From contig OY970835.1 in assembly GCA_963853835.1 (NCBI GenBank), forward strand, positions 7,059,501 to 7,123,500: a stretch of 64,000 nucleotides of DNA, in the 5' to 3' direction. Shown here piece after piece: positions 12,071-23,046 of the stretch. Position 1 is the stretch's first letter; each line of letters opens with the position of its first letter. Both the position numbers and the translations under genes were made by a program. The DNA is from Calendula officinalis (taxonomy: Eukaryota; Streptophyta; Magnoliopsida; Asterales; Asteraceae). The notes under the pieces were generated by a model, which was not told the origin of the DNA, ran no database searches, and worked only from the letters and a program-made list of their open reading frames with translations.

Positions 12071-13639
12071 ACTCTCTCATAAATTATTGTACAACTTTTT
12101 ATGCACATAAAGACAACCTTAAGGGTTGTCATTATCAAAACTCATAAAATAATGATCAAACCTGGACAACCGGGTCACTTTTTATGCAATCTAACTGTTT
12201 GTTGTAGCCACCTTGCAACATTCCCTTGACCATTTGGTAATGTTTATCAATGGAATGGATTGAACCCATGACCTCTAGGAGATCATTTCAGATGATGTTA
12301 GCCCTTAAAAAACTATTTCTGTTTATAACGGGTTCCCCCGACCTGGTGTGACCGAGCTTATACTCAAGATGTAGCCGTTGCCGTGATCATTTCCAAACCT
12401 CTCATGACCATCTGGTAAATATTTACACATGATAAAAACAAACTCATAACCTATATGAAATTATTAGAAGTTCTTACTACTAAACTATCATCAAAATCGT
12501 CGGTCCGGGTCAAACCGCACTTGAAGCATGAAAAATACCTATCTACATTGTTAATGAATAATGAAAAAGCGAAGATTGTGTTGCTTTTAAAAAGAACCAA
12601 TAGGATACTGATGTTGTGGCTCTCCACATTTTAAACCATGTTTATTTATTTTTATTTATTTTAATATTTTATGATAAAACTTTAATTTGAGTTTACTTGG
12701 ATTTTTAAAAGCTAGGAGTATTTTGTTTATGGAAGTTCTATATATGGATTGAACTTTCTGACTAATTTAATGTAAAATAGTTTATGGTTTATTATCGTGG
12801 TATATTAGTAAAATCAATTCTTATAAAATTAAAAGATTAGAAGAGTGCTAAATATTTTATAACATAGTAGAGATTATTATTAGGAAGCAAAAAATTATAA
12901 TATTTTCAAAGATGAACCTATAAAGAGACATCGTATTATTTTCTAAGTGGGCTAAATTAGAAAGCGTTGTCTTCTTTAGATACATGAAATACTATGGTAT
13001 CATGGTGAAGCATGTTTGACAAAAGTAGTTCTAAATTGTAGCTAATAGTTTAAGTTTTACTTAGAGCTTAAAATTACAAACTTTTCCAGGTAGTTTAAGT
13101 TTAGACTAATTGAACTCCTAAAAGCTAATTACCAAAAATACTCAACATCTAAAATACATGTTTTAGAACAAAGAATATATATAAAATGAAATAAGTCGTG
13201 AATTCAAGTCTCCTCAGAGACATGTATGATATTTAGGTTATGTGAATAATTTTATTTAAAAAGAGAGTACAATTATTGTAAGGAATGTAGGCGTCTCAAG
13301 TTCTGAAGATCATGTGTAAATAGACGAAAGTAAGCTCCTAAATACAAGATATATATAAAAAAAGAAAAATGATAACCTACCCCCTGAATTTTAGGAATTA
13401 CTTCTTAATCAACGAATGTACAAATTTTATGCATGTTAAAGAAAGCACTTAGAGTTGTCAATAATAAAACCCATAAAAAAATTGGACTTTTTAATTTTTT
13501 TTCATATTCAATTACTAAGTGGGCTTAAAATTTAAAAAATTATATATATATAATATGTATAAAAAAATGGAGCCCCTATAAAGTGTGAACCATGTCCGAC
13601 CGCATCTTTTGCACATCCTTTAAGACACCCCGATAAATA

Positions 13640-13752
13640 TTTTTTTTGAACGGCAAACACGACGCACTCCCTAATCCACATCATTTTTTGTCCACACCGG
13701 GATCTGAACCCACAACCTTGTGGGACACCTAATCACCTTGAAACCAGTAGGC
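13640..13752 (-). mobile_element. tRNA-derived SINE-like unit, minus strand
   Basis: Read on the minus strand it starts GCCTACTGGTTTCAAGG (A-box-like). It then has GGTTCAGATCCC (B-box) and ends TTTGCCGTTC followed by an A-rich tail. The 3' end resembles that of the unit at 9699-9833 (TTGTCGTTA plus A tail), so the two may share a lineage. Confidence 0.55.
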
Positions 13753-13913
13753 TATAAACCGTTTCTAACAATATTTTACATAATAATTGTAAATACCTTG
13801 GAAGATGTATTTTATGGAAACTTATTGGGAAGTTAAAGCATCTTACACCATAGAGTGAATATAGTTGTCCTCTACAAGCTCCCTTTTTCCTCCAAAGATA
13901 AAAACACACAACT

Positions 13914-14402
13914 ATGGACGAGTTTGATACCGAAAGATCAAACTACGTGAATGTGCACGCGACACCGCTACAAGGAGACAATGACGGCTTATGGAAGACC
14001 TACGGGACATCGATTTCTTTAGGATTTCTTGCTACTGCCGTCTTGATATCCATGTTCCTCATCATTGCAATTATAGAACAATTTTTTAGACAAAATGCTT
14101 CATTTCGGTTTACTCAACACACCATCCATCAACCGAATGATCCAAGACCGATGCACAAGCTCATAGATCCACAAAAACATGTAAGTTACTTATTGTGGTA
14201 CTTGAAATTGTATTGTTTAGAATCTATGTATGGTACAAGTCGTTAAAGCGTCTGTTTCTGATAGGTACAAGTCGGAAATGCACCGGATTTATCGGTATTG
14301 ATGCCGGGACATAAGTACCCGACCTACATTGCACATCCAACACCTCTACCTTGTTCAAGGGAAGGAGTCTATTGGCCTTCACATAATTTTGTCCGTCCTT
14401 AG
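13914..14402 (+). CDS. small single-pass membrane protein, plant-specific family
   Basis: Exons 13914-14180 and 14265-14402 join in phase 0 across a GTAAGT...TGATAG intron, giving 134 residues. Residues about 35-58 form one hydrophobic segment (SLGFLATAVLISMFLIIAII), which predicts a single transmembrane helix near the N-terminus. The C-terminal half is hydrophilic and ends with a motif of the type MPGHKYPTYIAHPTPLPC, then REGVYWPSH. I associate that C-terminal pattern with a family of uncharacterised small plant membrane proteins, but cannot give a function. The ATG follows AACACACAACT, with no earlier in-frame ATG nearby. The splice junction is well supported because the plain ORF otherwise runs into unrelated sequence after codon 89. 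Confidence 0.75.
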
Positions 14403-15116
14403 CTTTTTATCTTTTATTTATTACGATTAATCATAATATTACGAGTTTATGCATTTTACGATTTCGTAAAACTTATATTAATTTTGTCTCAAGAAACATA
14501 CGTGGATCGTTGTGTGTGCAAAAATGGGCATAACGCATTTGATGTGTACTGTTCGTTTATTGGGAATCTTAAGGCAATTGAACCCGACACGAATCAAACA
14601 TGCAAATCTTATGTTCGTCTGGTCGGGTCGAGTGGGATGAGAAAACGAATGGACAAATAAAGTATCAATATGATCAAATTATCGTTTCGTTTGTATTCTT
14701 GGTTTGTTTTTATTATGTTGTTGCCATTTTTGTCATCTTACAATTTGTTTTACTATATAAATAGCATCTTATTCTCCAACATCCAATTAATTTTCGAAGT
14801 TGAATCCTTAAAAAGTATGGTTCTAAACTTCTGATCATGTGTTGAAAGTAACTAATTAGTACATTAAATCGTAATATATAATGTAGTATGATAATAACTA
14901 TTTTCGTGTTAAAACATAAAAGCATATTATTAAATAATACCACTATTTGAGAAACAATATGCTTCGGTTTGCGAAGTGTAAAGTATTAGATGTTATACGT
15001 TGAAAACATTTTATTTTTATTCGTAATGCATAACTCAGGGGGGTGTTTTAGCAAATCTATAAATTCTGAGGTGTTTTCTCATATATTTTAAAAAAATTAG
15101 GGACATATAAGGGGTT
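14403..15116. other. intergenic; contains the left boundary of the 14.17-kb duplication
   Basis: No gene is seen. From 14894 onward the sequence recurs at 29061 with an offset of 14167 bp. The four bases ATAA at 14894-14897 are the micro-homology used at the junction. Confidence 0.7.
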
Positions 15117-15188
15117 TGAACCCGACGTGAATCGAACACGCAACCTTCGGATCTGGAGTCAGACGCGCTACCATTGCGCCACGGATCC
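15117..15188 (-). tRNA. tRNA-Trp (CCA), one stem mismatch
   Basis: The minus strand reads GGATCCGTGGCGCAATGGTA at the 5' end, with a CTCCAGA anticodon loop (anticodon CCA). The T-loop is TTCGATT and the 3' end is GGGTTCA. All four arms form without an intron. One anticodon-stem pair is lost: T29 faces C41, where the other four pairs are canonical. The locus may therefore be weak or inactive. It lies in the duplicated segment. Confidence 0.9.
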
Positions 15189-15368
15189 CTTGATGATAAA
15201 ACAATCTTCTTTTCGAATATTATACGTGGAACAAAAAGTAGCAAAAATGAATAATGACGTCACAAAAACAAAGTGTGTTATTTTAAATAGTGAACATCTA
15301 ATTTTAACCAAACAAACACAAGTACATACTTGAATAAGTCGATAAAAGATGAACACTATATTGCAAAT

Positions 15369-15897
15369 TTCATTGATTATAAAAACTATGTTTTACAAGC
15401 TTCAGCATATAATCATATCGAAAATCCTTACTGCCCCATTTCGTCTGATAATAACTTATTAACAACGAATACTTGAGCCGAACCGATATTTTCCCCTTAT
15501 CGACAACAAGTCTAGAACCCGAAACAATCCAATACCCCAGTGATTCTTGAGGGGCCCGTGAAATAGTATCAACAAAGTTCAATAATTTCGGTGTTTGAAT
15601 TTTGGCCGGTGGCCCGCCAGTGTACACATATTTACTTCACTTGTTAAAGGTGGCGATTTTAACACCCATGTTAAATGATGGCTTATAAGACTCGATATCA
15701 ACCCGGATTTACGGGTCAACCCGCGTGACACGTCCCGTTCTGGGTTCTTTATCAGGACCCGGTCCCATAAAAAGAGGACTTTCTTGAACCCATGATCTAG
15801 TACTTCAACGCATGCACCGGTTAGAATTGAAAGCTCATTCTCTGACTCTACGGGTGCAATCAGGGGCGAATCCCAACAGGTCAATAGCGATGTGTCG
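15369..15897 (-). pseudogene. C-terminal fragment of a MACPF-domain protein gene
   Basis: Read on the minus strand, one frame gives APVESENELSILTGA then DHGFKKVLFLW. A second frame, from about 15627, gives YTGGPPAKIQTPKLLNFVD, then GYWIVSGSRLVVDKGKIS and VRLKYSLL. These are the conserved C-terminal blocks of plant MACPF proteins of the CAD1/NSL1 type, which control cell death and salicylic-acid-linked immunity. The blocks lie in different frames, so there is a frameshift around 15620-15650. The 5' side is cut off exactly where LTR B begins (15898), and no MACPF N-terminal part is visible beyond the right-hand copy of element B. I conclude this is a broken remnant of roughly the last 170 codons. 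A second copy lies at 29536-30064. Confidence 0.75.
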
Positions 15898-18253
15898 TGT
15901 AACAATCCGAAATTTTGTACCGAATAAATTATGGGAAAAATATGATAAATAAGGATAAATCATTTAAAAACCGTGGGATTTGGTTTCGTGTCAATCGGAT
16001 ATCGTTTGCTATGTGAAATCCATCGTTTAAGCCGAAACAAAGATTGCTGGAAAAGTTCACGCCCGAGTTCACGCCTCGAACTAGTTCACGATTGAGTTCA
16101 CGGCGCGAACTTTAGTTCACGACCGTGAACTACCGACAGAGACTTTTGGGATCTGACGCGGGAAGTTCACGCCTAAGTTCACGGCGCGAACTTTTGCTGA
16201 AGCTGAATAAAATCGGGATTTCAGCCATTTTGTGCAATTTAAAACCTAGAACTCCTCTCTACATGTGAGTATACGTTTTTGAGTGGAAAAGGTCGTTTGG
16301 AGCTGATTTTGGACTCCAAATCACGTGATTCTCACTCCATTGTTGAAATATAAGGTAAATCTCTACTCCTTTTAGTTATGGATGATGTTTTTGGGTGAAA
16401 ATGGTAAAGTATGCAAACCCTAAGTTGGAGGGTTTGTAATGGGTGATGAAATTGGGTTTATATAACTTAGATTTACAACATATTGTCAAGGAAAATGTGT
16501 TCATAGCATGGATTTGATGATTATCTAGCTAGTTATGAACTTTATTTGGGGGAAAATGGTGGTTTGGGTAACCTACCAAGTTATCTTTGGGGAAGATGAC
16601 TAAGATGAGTGTAGAACACTCTTTGTAAGCTTAAGAACCTTGTGTTCTTGTTAGATTTGAGTTTTGTTGATGGAAATCTCGAACTAGGGTTTGAGATTCC
16701 ACCAAGTTTGATGAACTTGGTGGTTAAGGAGGTTATTTTAGATTGATTAGTGACTAGTTATGGATAATAACTGGATTATATGATGATATTGATGGTAGGT
16801 CAAGAAGACCCAAAGATTGATGACATTTCACAAGTTGGAAAGCAAGGATTCGTGTCAATGGGCACGATGTGGAGTTAACTTGGCTAAGGTGAGTACATGA
16901 GACTTTTACTGAGTACATAGCAAATGATTTTATAAACTATGATGTTTTTATGAGTCTTTATTAATAAATGTTTTTAATAAAGATATGATTAAAAGGATAA
17001 GAGAATGCAAGTATTAGACTATTTAAGTATGTCTAAATGACTAATGATTTTTGAAAGAGATATGATAATGAAAAGTAATTAATAATTCTTTATTGATATA
17101 TTGTTTGACTAAGAGTAATGATTAAGAAAGTATGATAATTGGCTTATTAATAATATGTATTAATTAAGCTAACAACAAATGATTTCCATGTATCAAGTAT
17201 CGATTGGTAAACTATACTAATAAAGGCAATGACTGAATTGTTAAGAAGATAGGTATAAGTGACTAGTATTACTTATATACTCTAGTCGATGTAGAGATAA
17301 AAATATTTATGATTTTGGGTAATAAGAAGTGAATCTTATTAGTGGACTAAATGATGAAGTCTATGACGATAATGATAAGAAAAGATAAATGAAATATGAC
17401 TATTTTAAATGAGAATAATAAGATAATTAGAATAGATGTATTCTAATTTATGTTTGATTATGAATTTGTGGGACTTAGGCCCGTATTTGATGAATTCAAT
17501 GTGTGTAAAGGAAATATCCGGATAATGATAACCCATTTATGGGGGAGTTGAGATTACTACTTGGGGCGGTACCTCCCTGCGCAAGGGTAGTATATCTATG
17601 TGAACGATAACCCGACAATAGGGGGACTATGATAACCCAATAAAAAGGGGGATTACGATAACCCGCGAGGCGGGGGAGTTGGAGATCTTGGTAAGTTTGG
17701 GAGAACCCCAATTACCATTTGATCTTGTGATGATAACCCACATCGGGGGAGTTTGCTTCGGAATAATCTGTGGCGTATGTGATAAAGGAGTAAGCTTATG
17801 GATAACTTACATGTATGTGATTATGTGACGAGTAAGCTTACAATTAGCTTACTAGTAAATATGAATAAACGATAAGAATATAAATTGATAATTAATAAGA
17901 GAATAAAGAAAAGTAAAGAATATGACTTATTATATCTGAGTATGGGTCGAAAACCCATGTATCTCACGAGACTATTCTGTCTCACGTACTACTTTGTTTT
18001 TGTGGCTATGTACTCAGGTTCTGGATCGAAGGATTAGAAGGTCCCGTTAGAAGTGGCCTAGTGTTAATCAGCTCGGGAGCTCGTAGGTAGATCCCGTTAT
18101 CCTATGGTTATGATATTGTTTTGTAACACCGGTTTTAAACTCTGATAATCTTTTCAAAGGTTTTTGTTAAACCGTATTTTGAGACCTTGAGCTTTGTAAT
18201 ATTATTATTTAAAAATATGTTTTAAATGATGTTTTAAAAATTGAGGTGTTACA
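15898..18253 (+). repeat. LTR of element B, copy 1 (2356 bp)
   Basis: Starts TGTAACAATCCG and ends GAGGTGTTACA (TG...CA), and is nearly identical to 30065-32419 and 37406-39760. It is preceded by TGTCG, the same 5 bp that flank the complete copy of B. The primer binding site TGGTATCAGAGC (18257-18268), complementary to the 3' end of initiator tRNA-Met, follows after 3 nt. Some 140 bp of B internal sequence follow before LTR A begins. The LTR contains an AGTTCACG dyad cluster (16060-16192) and five GATAACCC...GGGGGA units (17527-17750). Confidence 0.95.
17527..17750 (+). repeat. five-unit hairpin array in LTR B
   Basis: GATAACCC, a variable 5-8 nt spacer and GGGGGA recur at 17527, 17606, 17631, 17657 and 17732. 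Unit 1 folds as CCCAT-TT-ATGGG and unit 4 as CCCGC-GAG-GCGGG; the others pair CCC with GGG only. The array is repeated in the other two B LTRs. Confidence 0.8.
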
Positions 18254-18395
18254 ACTTGGTATCAGAGCTATAGTTTAAGTGAATTAGGTAGGTTTGACCT
18301 CCCTAGTCTTAAGCTATGCTAAGTAGGACCATATGTTTCCATATGATGTCCATGATTAGTCTTTGAGACCGTAAAGTGCGAGTATAATAGGGTTG

Positions 18396-20117
18396 TGTAA
18401 CGACCCGAAATTTGTAAATAAATAAATTGTACAAAAATATGATAAATAAGGATAAATCGTTTAAAGAACGTAGGAATTGGTTTCGTGTCGTTTGGAGACC
18501 GTATGAGAAAGTTATGGGCGAAACCGGGTCGAGACAACAACCGAAAAGTGCAGCCCGGCTGCTTAAGGAAGTTAGCGGCACTAACTTTAGTTCCCGATCG
18601 GGAACTAGCTCCAGGGAGTTTGGCTTTTGGTCTCGATGTAGTTCACACTAGCTTAGCGATCGCGAAGTATGGAAAACGCGAAGTTAGCGACGCGAACTAT
18701 TGTTCGCGCCGTGAACTTTGGTCATGCAGCATTAAAGTCGGGTTTGAGCTCATTTATTGCAAAGAAAAACCCTAGTTTTCTCCCTCTCGAGTTTGTGGAC
18801 GATTTTGGGTGTAAACCATCATTTGGAGCTGAATTCTTCATCAAACCTTGTTATTATTCACTCCTAGTTGAAGATTTAAGGTATATCTTCAATCCTTTGT
18901 AGTTGTAGCTTTAGATCTAAGGATTTAGAAGCTTGGGGTTGAAACCCTAGTTCTTGGGGTATGGGATATGGTGATATAAATGGTGTATACACTTGATAGA
19001 TGATATATTAACAAGGAAAACAAGTGTATGATTATGATTTGTAAGAATCTTACGGGTTGGTTAAACCTAGGGTTTGGTAAATCACCATATTTGGGGGAAA
19101 TTGATTGATGGGTGTTATCTAGAGGTAGATGAACACATTGGTAGTAGTTTGTGATGATAATCTTGTTGTGATAATTGTTTTAGACATTCAATGAAGTATT
19201 GAAGTGGACGAATTGTGAGCAAGGAACCGGCGGAAAGAATACGGTTAAAGCATCTTTGTTACTAAGGTGAGTACGTGTGGAAATTTACTGAGTACATAGC
19301 CTATGAAATACATCTTTATTACTAGTGTTATGGTCTATTTTCTTAATTGTATAGACTAGTAGTTAGTAGTTAGTTATACCGATAATAGTATTGAACTAAC
19401 TTGTTTGTTGATAGACGTGATAGCCGAGAGCTAGATTGACATAACCATCGAGTTATGATATGTTGAGATGATGTGATGATGCGGGGGACCCCCGGTCATG
19501 AGGTGTGGTGTGAGGGGCAGTTGGGTGGATTCCCATCGACTCCACCACGATAGTAGTCTTGCTAACTGGAGGTAGTCCGGCGAGTAAGGCAGGTATTGGT
19601 AGATTGGGCGAATCCCTCCTGCCAGTATCATGAGGCTTATTAATGGCGATGAATTTCGGTTAATAAGTCAAGGTGGTTCTAGTTAGTTCGGGGGCAACCC
19701 GATAACTAGATATGATTGCTAGGAAAGCAAGGTATTAGAGTCACAATAGGGTGACTAGTTAGATGGATGATTACTTACATGTTTGCCCGTATGTCATTCG
19801 GTTATTATTATTATCATTGGGTCTAAACCCATGTAGCTCGCGAGACGTTTTGTCTCACGTACTCCTTGTTTTGTTTTGCTATGTACTCAGGTTCGGGATC
19901 GAAGGCATAGGTACGCATGGATAGAGATGCGGGACCTAGATTAGAAGAACACTAGATTGGATTTAGTCTTAGCTTGGTTATGATCTATTTTGTAACACCT
20001 ACTTTTATACTCTGATTTCATACCAAGGTTTTTGTAAATCCAAATTTGAGGATGTTCTTCTATTTATAAAATGTTTTATTTTGGTCAATATTTTGTATTA
20101 AAATTTGAGGTGTTACA
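18396..20117 (+). repeat. 5' LTR of element A (1722 bp)
   Basis: Begins TGTAACGACCCG and ends GAGGTGTTACA. It has the same length as the solo LTR at 32562-34283. Self-complementary segments include 18570-18586 (one mismatch), the perfect 20-mer TAGTTCCCGATCGGGAACTA from about 18588, a stem-loop at 19636-19667 and another at 19679-19709. ORFs inside are not coding. Confidence 0.95.
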
Positions 20118-20366
20118 ACTTGGTATCAGAGCTATAGTTTAAGTGAATTAGTTTGGATGACCATCCTAGTCTTAGACTGTAGCATTAGGAATATAAGATT
20201 CCTTAAGATCATAGGTTGACCTTGAGACTTTATATTAAGTTTAGGGTTGAACCTAGGGGACCGATGAAATTTGATATGATTATGGATATTGAGTCTTATG
20301 CGACTATTGGGTTGTACACAAGGTACTAAATGTTTAATGTCTTTCGTATAGTCTTGAATCAAAGAA

Positions 20367-21261
20367 ATGGTGACCACGCGTAGAAGTGGTAGAGCCCCGG
20401 AGGGCCGGGAGGAGGAGATACCTCATGTTGAGGTTGTGGTTGAACAGGAAAGTCAACCGTCGATGCATCGGATGGGTGAGTCGGAGGTCGGAGCTAATAG
20501 AACTCCGGTAACCATGGCGGATCTCCAAACTATTATCGATCAAATCAAGGGAACGGTGGCCGAAGAAGTGCACCGTATTATTGGAGACCGTGAAAGGTCG
20601 GGTGGAGACCGTGAATCCGAGGCTAAGTCGGATGAGAGAACCGGGGGTAGTGGCACCGGGGAGGGGAAATCCTCCATGGGTGGCCAAAGTGATGCTAGGG
20701 CTAAGCCCGAGGTGAAAGAAGGTTGTTCGTTTAAATCCTTCATGGCTTGTAAGCCAAATGTGTATACGGGTAGTTCGGACCCGAAAGTAACCATGAGGTG
20801 GATCCGAGAGACCGAGAGGGTTATCGGTAGTAGCAAGTGCAAGGATGTCGATATGGTGACGTATGCGTCACAATTGTTAAAAGAAGATGCGATGGTTTGG
20901 TGGGATATCGTGTATGAGACCCTCGGGAGGGAGGTGGTTGAGAAAATGACGTGGGATGAATTCACCACGAGATTGAAAAAGAAATTTTGTCCCGAAAGGG
21001 ATTTGGAAAAGATGCACGAGAAATTCGTGACCCTTAAGAAGGGTGAGATGTCGATTGAAGAGTACTCGAGAGAGTTCACGGGATTGCTCCCGTTTGTTGC
21101 TAAGACCTATCGGATGAGAGATTGAGGGTGGTCCGGTATGCTAGTGGGTTACCGTGGGACTACCAATTGGAAGTTAAGAGGGCGGTTTCACTTGATGAAG
21201 CCATTAGTGCCGCCCGAGGTGTGGAGGAAGTGAATGAGGCACGTGTTGCCGAGAGGCCCAC
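20367..21261 (+). pseudogene. element A gag capsid region, frameshifted
   Basis: An ATG-started frame runs from 20367 to a TGA at 21123-21125. The capsid-like retrotransposon gag segment is visible, with WIRETERVIG, then DAMVWWDIV and LKKGEMSIEEYSREF. The continuation (VRYASGLPWDYQLEVKRAV..) lies in another frame from about 21122. A second frame change near 21260 is needed to reach the zinc-knuckle region. The original polyprotein would package element RNA into virus-like particles. In its present form it ends early. Confidence 0.85.
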
Positions 21262-22251
21262 GTGGGCGAGAAAAGGAAAGCCGAGAGCGGCTCTAGTTCA
21301 TTCAAAAAAGGGAAGTTCACTTCGAGCTTCTCTAAACAAGGAAGTGTTGGCCCGTGCAAGAAGTGCGGGAAAAATCATACCGGCATATGCCGAGGAGAGT
21401 CAAAGGCTTGTTATAGTTGTGGCAAGATGGGGCACATAGCCTGGGATTGTAAGGCCAAGTTGACGGCCGATGTGGAGTGCTACTCATGCCACGAAAAAGG
21501 GCATTATAGCAATGTATGCCCGAAGAAGGGAATTGAGTCGATGGTGTCCACGGCTCAAAAGAAAGTGGAACCGGCAAAGGTGAAGGGGCGGTCCTTCCAA
21601 CTCACTCGGGAGGAGGCGAAGGAGGCACACGATGTGGTGTCAGGTACTTTATTCATTAACTCCTTGCCAACTCATATTTTGTTTGATTCGGGTTCCAATT
21701 ATTCGTTTGTGTCTTATGAGTTCGGTTGTAAATTGAATGTGCCGACCGAGATGTTAGATGAGGTTTATGAGATAGAAGTAGCCGACGGGAAAACGTCTAT
21801 GGTTGAATGTATATATAGAAATTGTGATATAGAAATAGACAGTAGAAAGTTTAAGGTAGACTTGTTGCCCATGGGAATTAGGGCGTTTGATGTGGTTATC
21901 GGTATGGATTGGTTGGGTATGCACCAAGCCAAGATTTTGTGTGGAAAGAAAATAGTGTCGATTAGGACACCCGAGAATGAGAAAGTGTATGTGTATGGGG
22001 AGAAACGACATCACATGCCTAATGTGATTACCGCCATTAAGGCGAGGAAAAGTATACCAAAAGGTTGTGCATCGTTTATTGCATATGTATTAGATGGCCG
22101 AAAGGAAAAGAAGTCAATGGATAATGTCAAAATTATTCGGGATTTCCCCGAGGTATTTCCCGATGAGTTGCCCGGTTTGCCACCGGAGAGACAAGTCGAA
22201 TTTAAAATTGATTTAGTTCCGGGGGCGACGCCGATTGCTCGTGCTCCCTAG
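21262..22251 (+). pseudogene. element A nucleocapsid zinc knuckles and aspartic protease
   Basis: Two perfect CX2CX4HX4C knuckles occur (CYSCGKMGHIAWDC and CYSCHEKGHYSNVC), preceded by a variant CKKCGKNHTGIC. Downstream is the pepsin-like retroviral protease with catalytic DSG in ILFDSGSNYSFVS and the flap-side GMDWLGMH. The frame enters the N-terminal RT region (FPEVFPDELPGLPPERQVEF) and meets a TAG at 22249-22251. Related elements have a tyrosine there before RLAP, so this is a point-mutated sense codon. Confidence 0.9.
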
Positions 22252-23046
22252 CGTTTAGCTCCCACCGAGATGCGGGAATTGATGACCCAATTGCAAGATT
22301 TGTTAGATAAAGGTTTCATTCGTCCGAGTTCGTCACCGTGGGGTGCACCAGTGTTATTTGTTAAGAAGAAAGACGGTTCGATGAGAATGTGTATCGACTA
22401 CCGAGAGTTGAACAAGGTAAATATTAAGAACCGTTACCCGTTGCCGAGAATTGATGACTTATTCGACCAATTGCAAGGTGCTAGTTATTTCTTGAAGATT
22501 GATTTGAGGTCGGGTTATCACCAAGTTCGGGTGAAAGAAGGCGACACTGAGAAGACGGCTTTTCGTACACGTTATGGTCATTATGAATTTCTAGTGATGC
22601 CGTTTGGTCTTACAAACGCGCTGGCTATTTTTATGGATTTGATGAATCGGGTTTGTAAACCGTTCCTTGATAAGTTTTTGATCGTGTTTATTGACGACAT
22701 TTTGATTTATTCGAAAACCGAAGAAGAACACGAAGGTCATTTGAGGCTTGTTCTAGACGTGTTGAAACGGGAGAAGTTGTATGCAAAATTCTCGAAGTGT
22801 GAATTTTGGTTGCGGGAAGTGCAATTCTTAGGTCACGTGGTGACGTGTGATGGTATTAAGGTTGACCCGTCCAAGATTGAAGCGGTGTCAAATTGGGAGC
22901 CTCCGAGAACTCCTACCGAGGTTAGAAGTTTCCTTGGGTTAGCCGGTTATTACCGAAGGTTTATACAAAACTTCTCGAGAATCGCGATTCCACTCACGAA
23001 GTTAACGAGAAAAAGTGAGAAGTTTGTGTGGGAGAAGAAGCAATAA
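22252..23046 (+). pseudogene. element A reverse transcriptase segment
   Basis: Continues the pol frame after the first stop. The recognisable RT boxes are IRPSSSPWGAPVLFVKKKDG, then IDYRELNKV, KIDLRSGYHQVRV, FGLTNA and the catalytic FIDDILIYS. They are followed by EVQFLGHVV and FLGLAGYYRRFI. The enzyme copies element RNA into cDNA, primed by initiator tRNA-Met at the PBS. A TAA at 23044-23046, before EAFKLLKEKL, interrupts the frame, so RT and the downstream domains cannot be made as one polyprotein. Confidence 0.92.

Larger units (their letters stand above)
9392..13913. other. intergenic region with scattered small repeats
   Basis: I see no gene. Identified inserts are listed separately: a SINE-like unit, a Stowaway MITE, an ACACGAC-rich repeat and a second SINE-like unit. 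Around 12240-12320 the inverse strand carries a weak tRNA-like B-box (GGTTCAATCC), possibly another degraded SINE. The rest is AT-rich and unassigned. Confidence 0.6.

Noticed and set aside
15035..15356. Short ORFs overlapping tRNA-Trp (also 29202-29523)
   Set aside because: They are read through the tRNA gene and its flank and are present twice only because of the duplication.
18309..18902. Overlapping ORFs repeated at 24902-25494 and 32485-33068
   Set aside because: They lie inside LTR A copies and contain its palindromic segments; repetition reflects LTR identity, not gene duplication.
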